From Neobacillus cucumis (GTDB lineage Bacteria > Bacillota > Bacilli > Bacillales_B > DSM-18226): 64,000 bases of DNA. Below are positions 62,191 to 64,000 of the stretch, one piece after another (position 1 is the stretch's first letter; the number at the start of each line of letters is the position of its first letter). Location of the stretch: the NCBI RefSeq assembly GCF_023715505.1, contig NZ_JAMBOH010000002.1, positions 453,912 through 517,911 of the forward strand, in the 5' to 3' direction. Both the position numbers and the translations under genes were made by a program. Under the pieces are notes generated by a model, which saw only the letters and a list, made by a program, of their open reading frames with translations, made no database searches and had not been told where the DNA came from.

Positions 62191-63616
62191 AAGCAGATAA
62201 TGCACGTTTTGTTTTTTGATTCGCTGCCTTTTTCTTTTTTGTTTTTGGCCGGTAGAAAAGAATACCGCTTGCAAGTAAGATCATACCATACATAAACGTT
62301 TTAAGATCTGCTGTACCTGCTATAATCACCCAAACGGAATAAAAGGTGGCCAGTAAAGCAATCATACCGTCTGCCATTCTCTGTTTTCCTTTGTATGTCT
62401 CTCCTTTTACCACTAACTTTAGCTGATAGACTGATGAAATAAGATACGGTACCAAATAGGATAAGGTCGCGATGACAATGATAAAATCAAATGCTCCTGA
62501 AATGGATTTTGAAACGGTAGAAAAAATAAATAGCTGTCCTATTCCATTGGATACAATCATTGAAAAAACAGGCAGACCCTTTTTGTTTTCTTTTAAGAAT
62601 GCAGGCAGAAATAACCCTTGTTTCGCTGCTTGATAAGGAACTTCCGCAGTTAACATTAACCAGCCAATGGTTGAACCAAACAAACTAATTAATCCAATCC
62701 CTGCTAATAATTTACCGCCGATTGGTCCTAAAACTGTTTGAATAGCATCAATTAATGGTTTATCAGAATGAATAAGCGTGTTTTGGTCCAGCATTCCCAT
62801 CACAAGGGTGCTAATACCAATATAGATACCCAGTGCAATAAATAATCCTAAAATGGTGGCCCTTTTTACATCGGATTGTTTTTTGGCACGAGAAGCAAAT
62901 ACGACGGCTGACTCTACCCCAATAAATGCCCACAAGGTATTGACAGCAGCCCCGTTAATTTGGCCCATAATACCGATCGCATGTCCGGCTTCATCCATTC
63001 TCGGAGCCGTAAATGGCAGGATATTACTCTGTTCAAACGCAAACAGACCAACAATTATGAAAAAGACAAAACCAGCTACTTTTGCTGCAGTAGCAAGGAA
63101 GTTTAATCTCCCCGCACTTTCCAAACCACGCAGGATAATAAAGTGGGTACCCCAAAGCAATAAGGAACAGACTAGAAATGTTAGTGCATTACCTACTTTT
63201 AGAGTGAAATGACCGATTGTAAACCAGTTTGCATCGCTTGTTAAGATTGGAAAAAAGGTGGATAAATATCCGGCAAAGGTGGTGATCATGGCAATGTTTC
63301 CAGCTAAGTTTCCAATCCAGTAACCCCAGGTAGACATAAATCCAGATAAAGTAGATGCATGAGAACCTGACTTAAATAGTTCTTTTGCATAGATTTGCGG
63401 ACCGCCTGTCAAATTTGGTTTACGAATCGCCAAGCTGCCGAAAACTAGGGCCAGCATCAGAACGCCAAAGCCTGTAACGAGCCAAGCGGAAATTACACCG
63501 GCTGGACTAGCTGCTTCTGACAGCGAGCGAGGCAGCATAAAAATACCTGAGCCAACCATATTCCCAATGACAAGGGCAGTTAACACCCAGAATCCTAATT
63601 TATTTGATTTCTCCAC
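62189..63616 (-). CDS. APC-family basic amino-acid antiporter (ArcD-like)
   Basis: 475 residues, about 12-13 helices. ALVIGNMVGSGIFMLPRSL, GGPQIYAKELF, WAFIGVESAVVFASRAKKQSDVKRAT and the Lys-rich tail fit the arginine/ornithine antiporter (APA) branch. GGAGGATAACCGTGG before the ATG. Substrate may be arginine, lysine or ornithine. Confidence 0.83.
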   Translation of the reverse strand: MEKSNKLGFWVLTALVIGNMVGSGIFMLPRSLSEAASPAGVISAWLVTGFGVLMLALVFGSLAIRKPNLTGGPQIYAKELFKSGSHASTLSGFMSTWGYWIGNLAGNIAMITTFAGYLSTFFPILTSDANWFTIGHFTLKVGNALTFLVCSLLLWGTHFIILRGLESAGRLNFLATAAKVAGFVFFIIVGLFAFEQSNILPFTAPRMDEAGHAIGIMGQINGAAVNTLWAFIGVESAVVFASRAKKQSDVKRATILGLFIALGIYIGISTLVMGMLDQNTLIHSDKPLIDAIQTVLGPIGGKLLAGIGLISLFGSTIGWLMLTAEVPYQAAKQGLFLPAFLKENKKGLPVFSMIVSNGIGQLFIFSTVSKSISGAFDFIIVIATLSYLVPYLISSVYQLKLVVKGETYKGKQRMADGMIALLATFYSVWVIIAGTADLKTFMYGMILLASGILFYRPKTKKKKAANQKTKRALSA

Positions 63617-63784
63617 GGTTATCCTCCTTGACGAACTTTTATATTAAAATAATGTTTTAAACGAATGAATATGAATAAACCTCATCCAATATAAAACCTA
63701 TTGAGGTGTTAGTCAATGGGAAATTTTATCTCACTAAAGTATTACTATGAAAAAGCAAGGAACCTAAAAGTTATTGGTATATTG

Positions 63785-63870
63785 CCATAAACTCTATTGA
63801 TTACCCTCGTGCCTCGTTTTTTTCTTTTACGGTCGTCAATAAGCTCTATTGACTACCCTCGTGCCTCCTT
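63785..63870. repeat. Tandem array 3: two units, 52-bp period
   Basis: CTCTATTGAYTACCCTCGTG, then CCTC, occurs twice with a 52-bp offset (63793 and 63845). Around the second is an inverted repeat GTCAATA-AGCTC-TATTGAC. Confidence 0.75.
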
Positions 63871-64000
63871 TTTAGTCAAGTCCATTAAATTGTGTAAAAT
63901 TATCAACAATGAAATTTTTCGCAACGCTCATAATTATCGTAAGTGGACTACGCTATTTCGAATTTACATTGAGGGGCGGGCATGATAGCCTGGAGGGCAA
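63871..64000. other. Window end without a gene
   Basis: No frame with a motif; GC rises at the very end (GAGGGGCGGGCATG). Confidence 0.5.

Overview
The window is chromosomal DNA of a low-GC, spore-forming-type Bacillaceae bacterium (Bacillus in the broad sense; a Neobacillus- or Mesobacillus-like genus is possible but is my inference). The main support is gene order. From about 19.9 to 41.5 kb it follows the Bacillus subtilis stretch sufBUSDC - metQPN - yusD - yusE - yusF - yusG - gcvH - yusI - fadE - fadA - fadN - yuzA - yusU. There are also two S-box riboswitches, a FadR operator, a SigW-type promoter in front of yuaF-floT, and LicT antiterminator sites. I ran no database search; names rest on motifs, length and context.

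Layout. 0-4 kb: a beta-glucoside utilisation operon (licT-bglP-bglA) on the minus strand, controlled by two RAT/terminator pairs and a likely cre site; bglA runs off the left edge. 4-12 kb: an accessory redox zone with a TetR regulator and its palindrome, SDR enzymes, a cytochrome P460 lipoprotein, a DUF4405 membrane protein and an MFS exporter. Many genes here are broken: a hydrolase relic, the DUF4405 protein, one SDR, an FMN reductase and a quinone-oxidoreductase-like gene. 11.7-17.2 kb: an aspartate catabolism cluster (FAH-family hydrolase, aspartase, dicarboxylate symporter, LysR regulator, Asp/Glu racemase). 17.4-19.8 kb: relics of an integrative element (DUF927 ATPase and tyrosine integrase, both frameshifted) abutting the 3' end of sufB.

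19.9-41.5 kb is the conserved core: Fe-S assembly, methionine import and synthesis under SAM riboswitches, a NERD nuclease-like gene, a large tandem repeat array, glycine cleavage H protein, and the fatty-acid beta-oxidation operon. 41.8-50.2 kb: rodA, a GalT-like protein, uppP, an azoreductase, a tungstate ABC operon led by a one-component HTH/binding-protein regulator, and a benzil-reductase-like SDR. 50.2-54.7 kb: a two-component system, a second tandem array, and a histidine-kinase relic split by an IS3-family element whose 3-bp target duplication can be read directly. 54.7-64 kb: an immune-inhibitor-A metalloprotease, yuaF-floT, a cystine-type amino-acid ABC transporter and an arginine/ornithine-type antiporter.

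The least explained signals are non-coding. Three tandem arrays of unrelated sequence (31.8-32.65, 52.7-53.0 and 63.8-63.9 kb) share a 52-bp period, each unit carrying a short inverted repeat followed by a pyrimidine-rich linker. Separately, at least five copies of a dispersed palindromic element with conserved ends and variable cores occur, two of them inside operons (suf and tup). The concentration of frameshifts in 4.8-19.8 kb, against none recognised in the 20-64 kb genes outside the histidine-kinase relic, suggests real decay of imported DNA.
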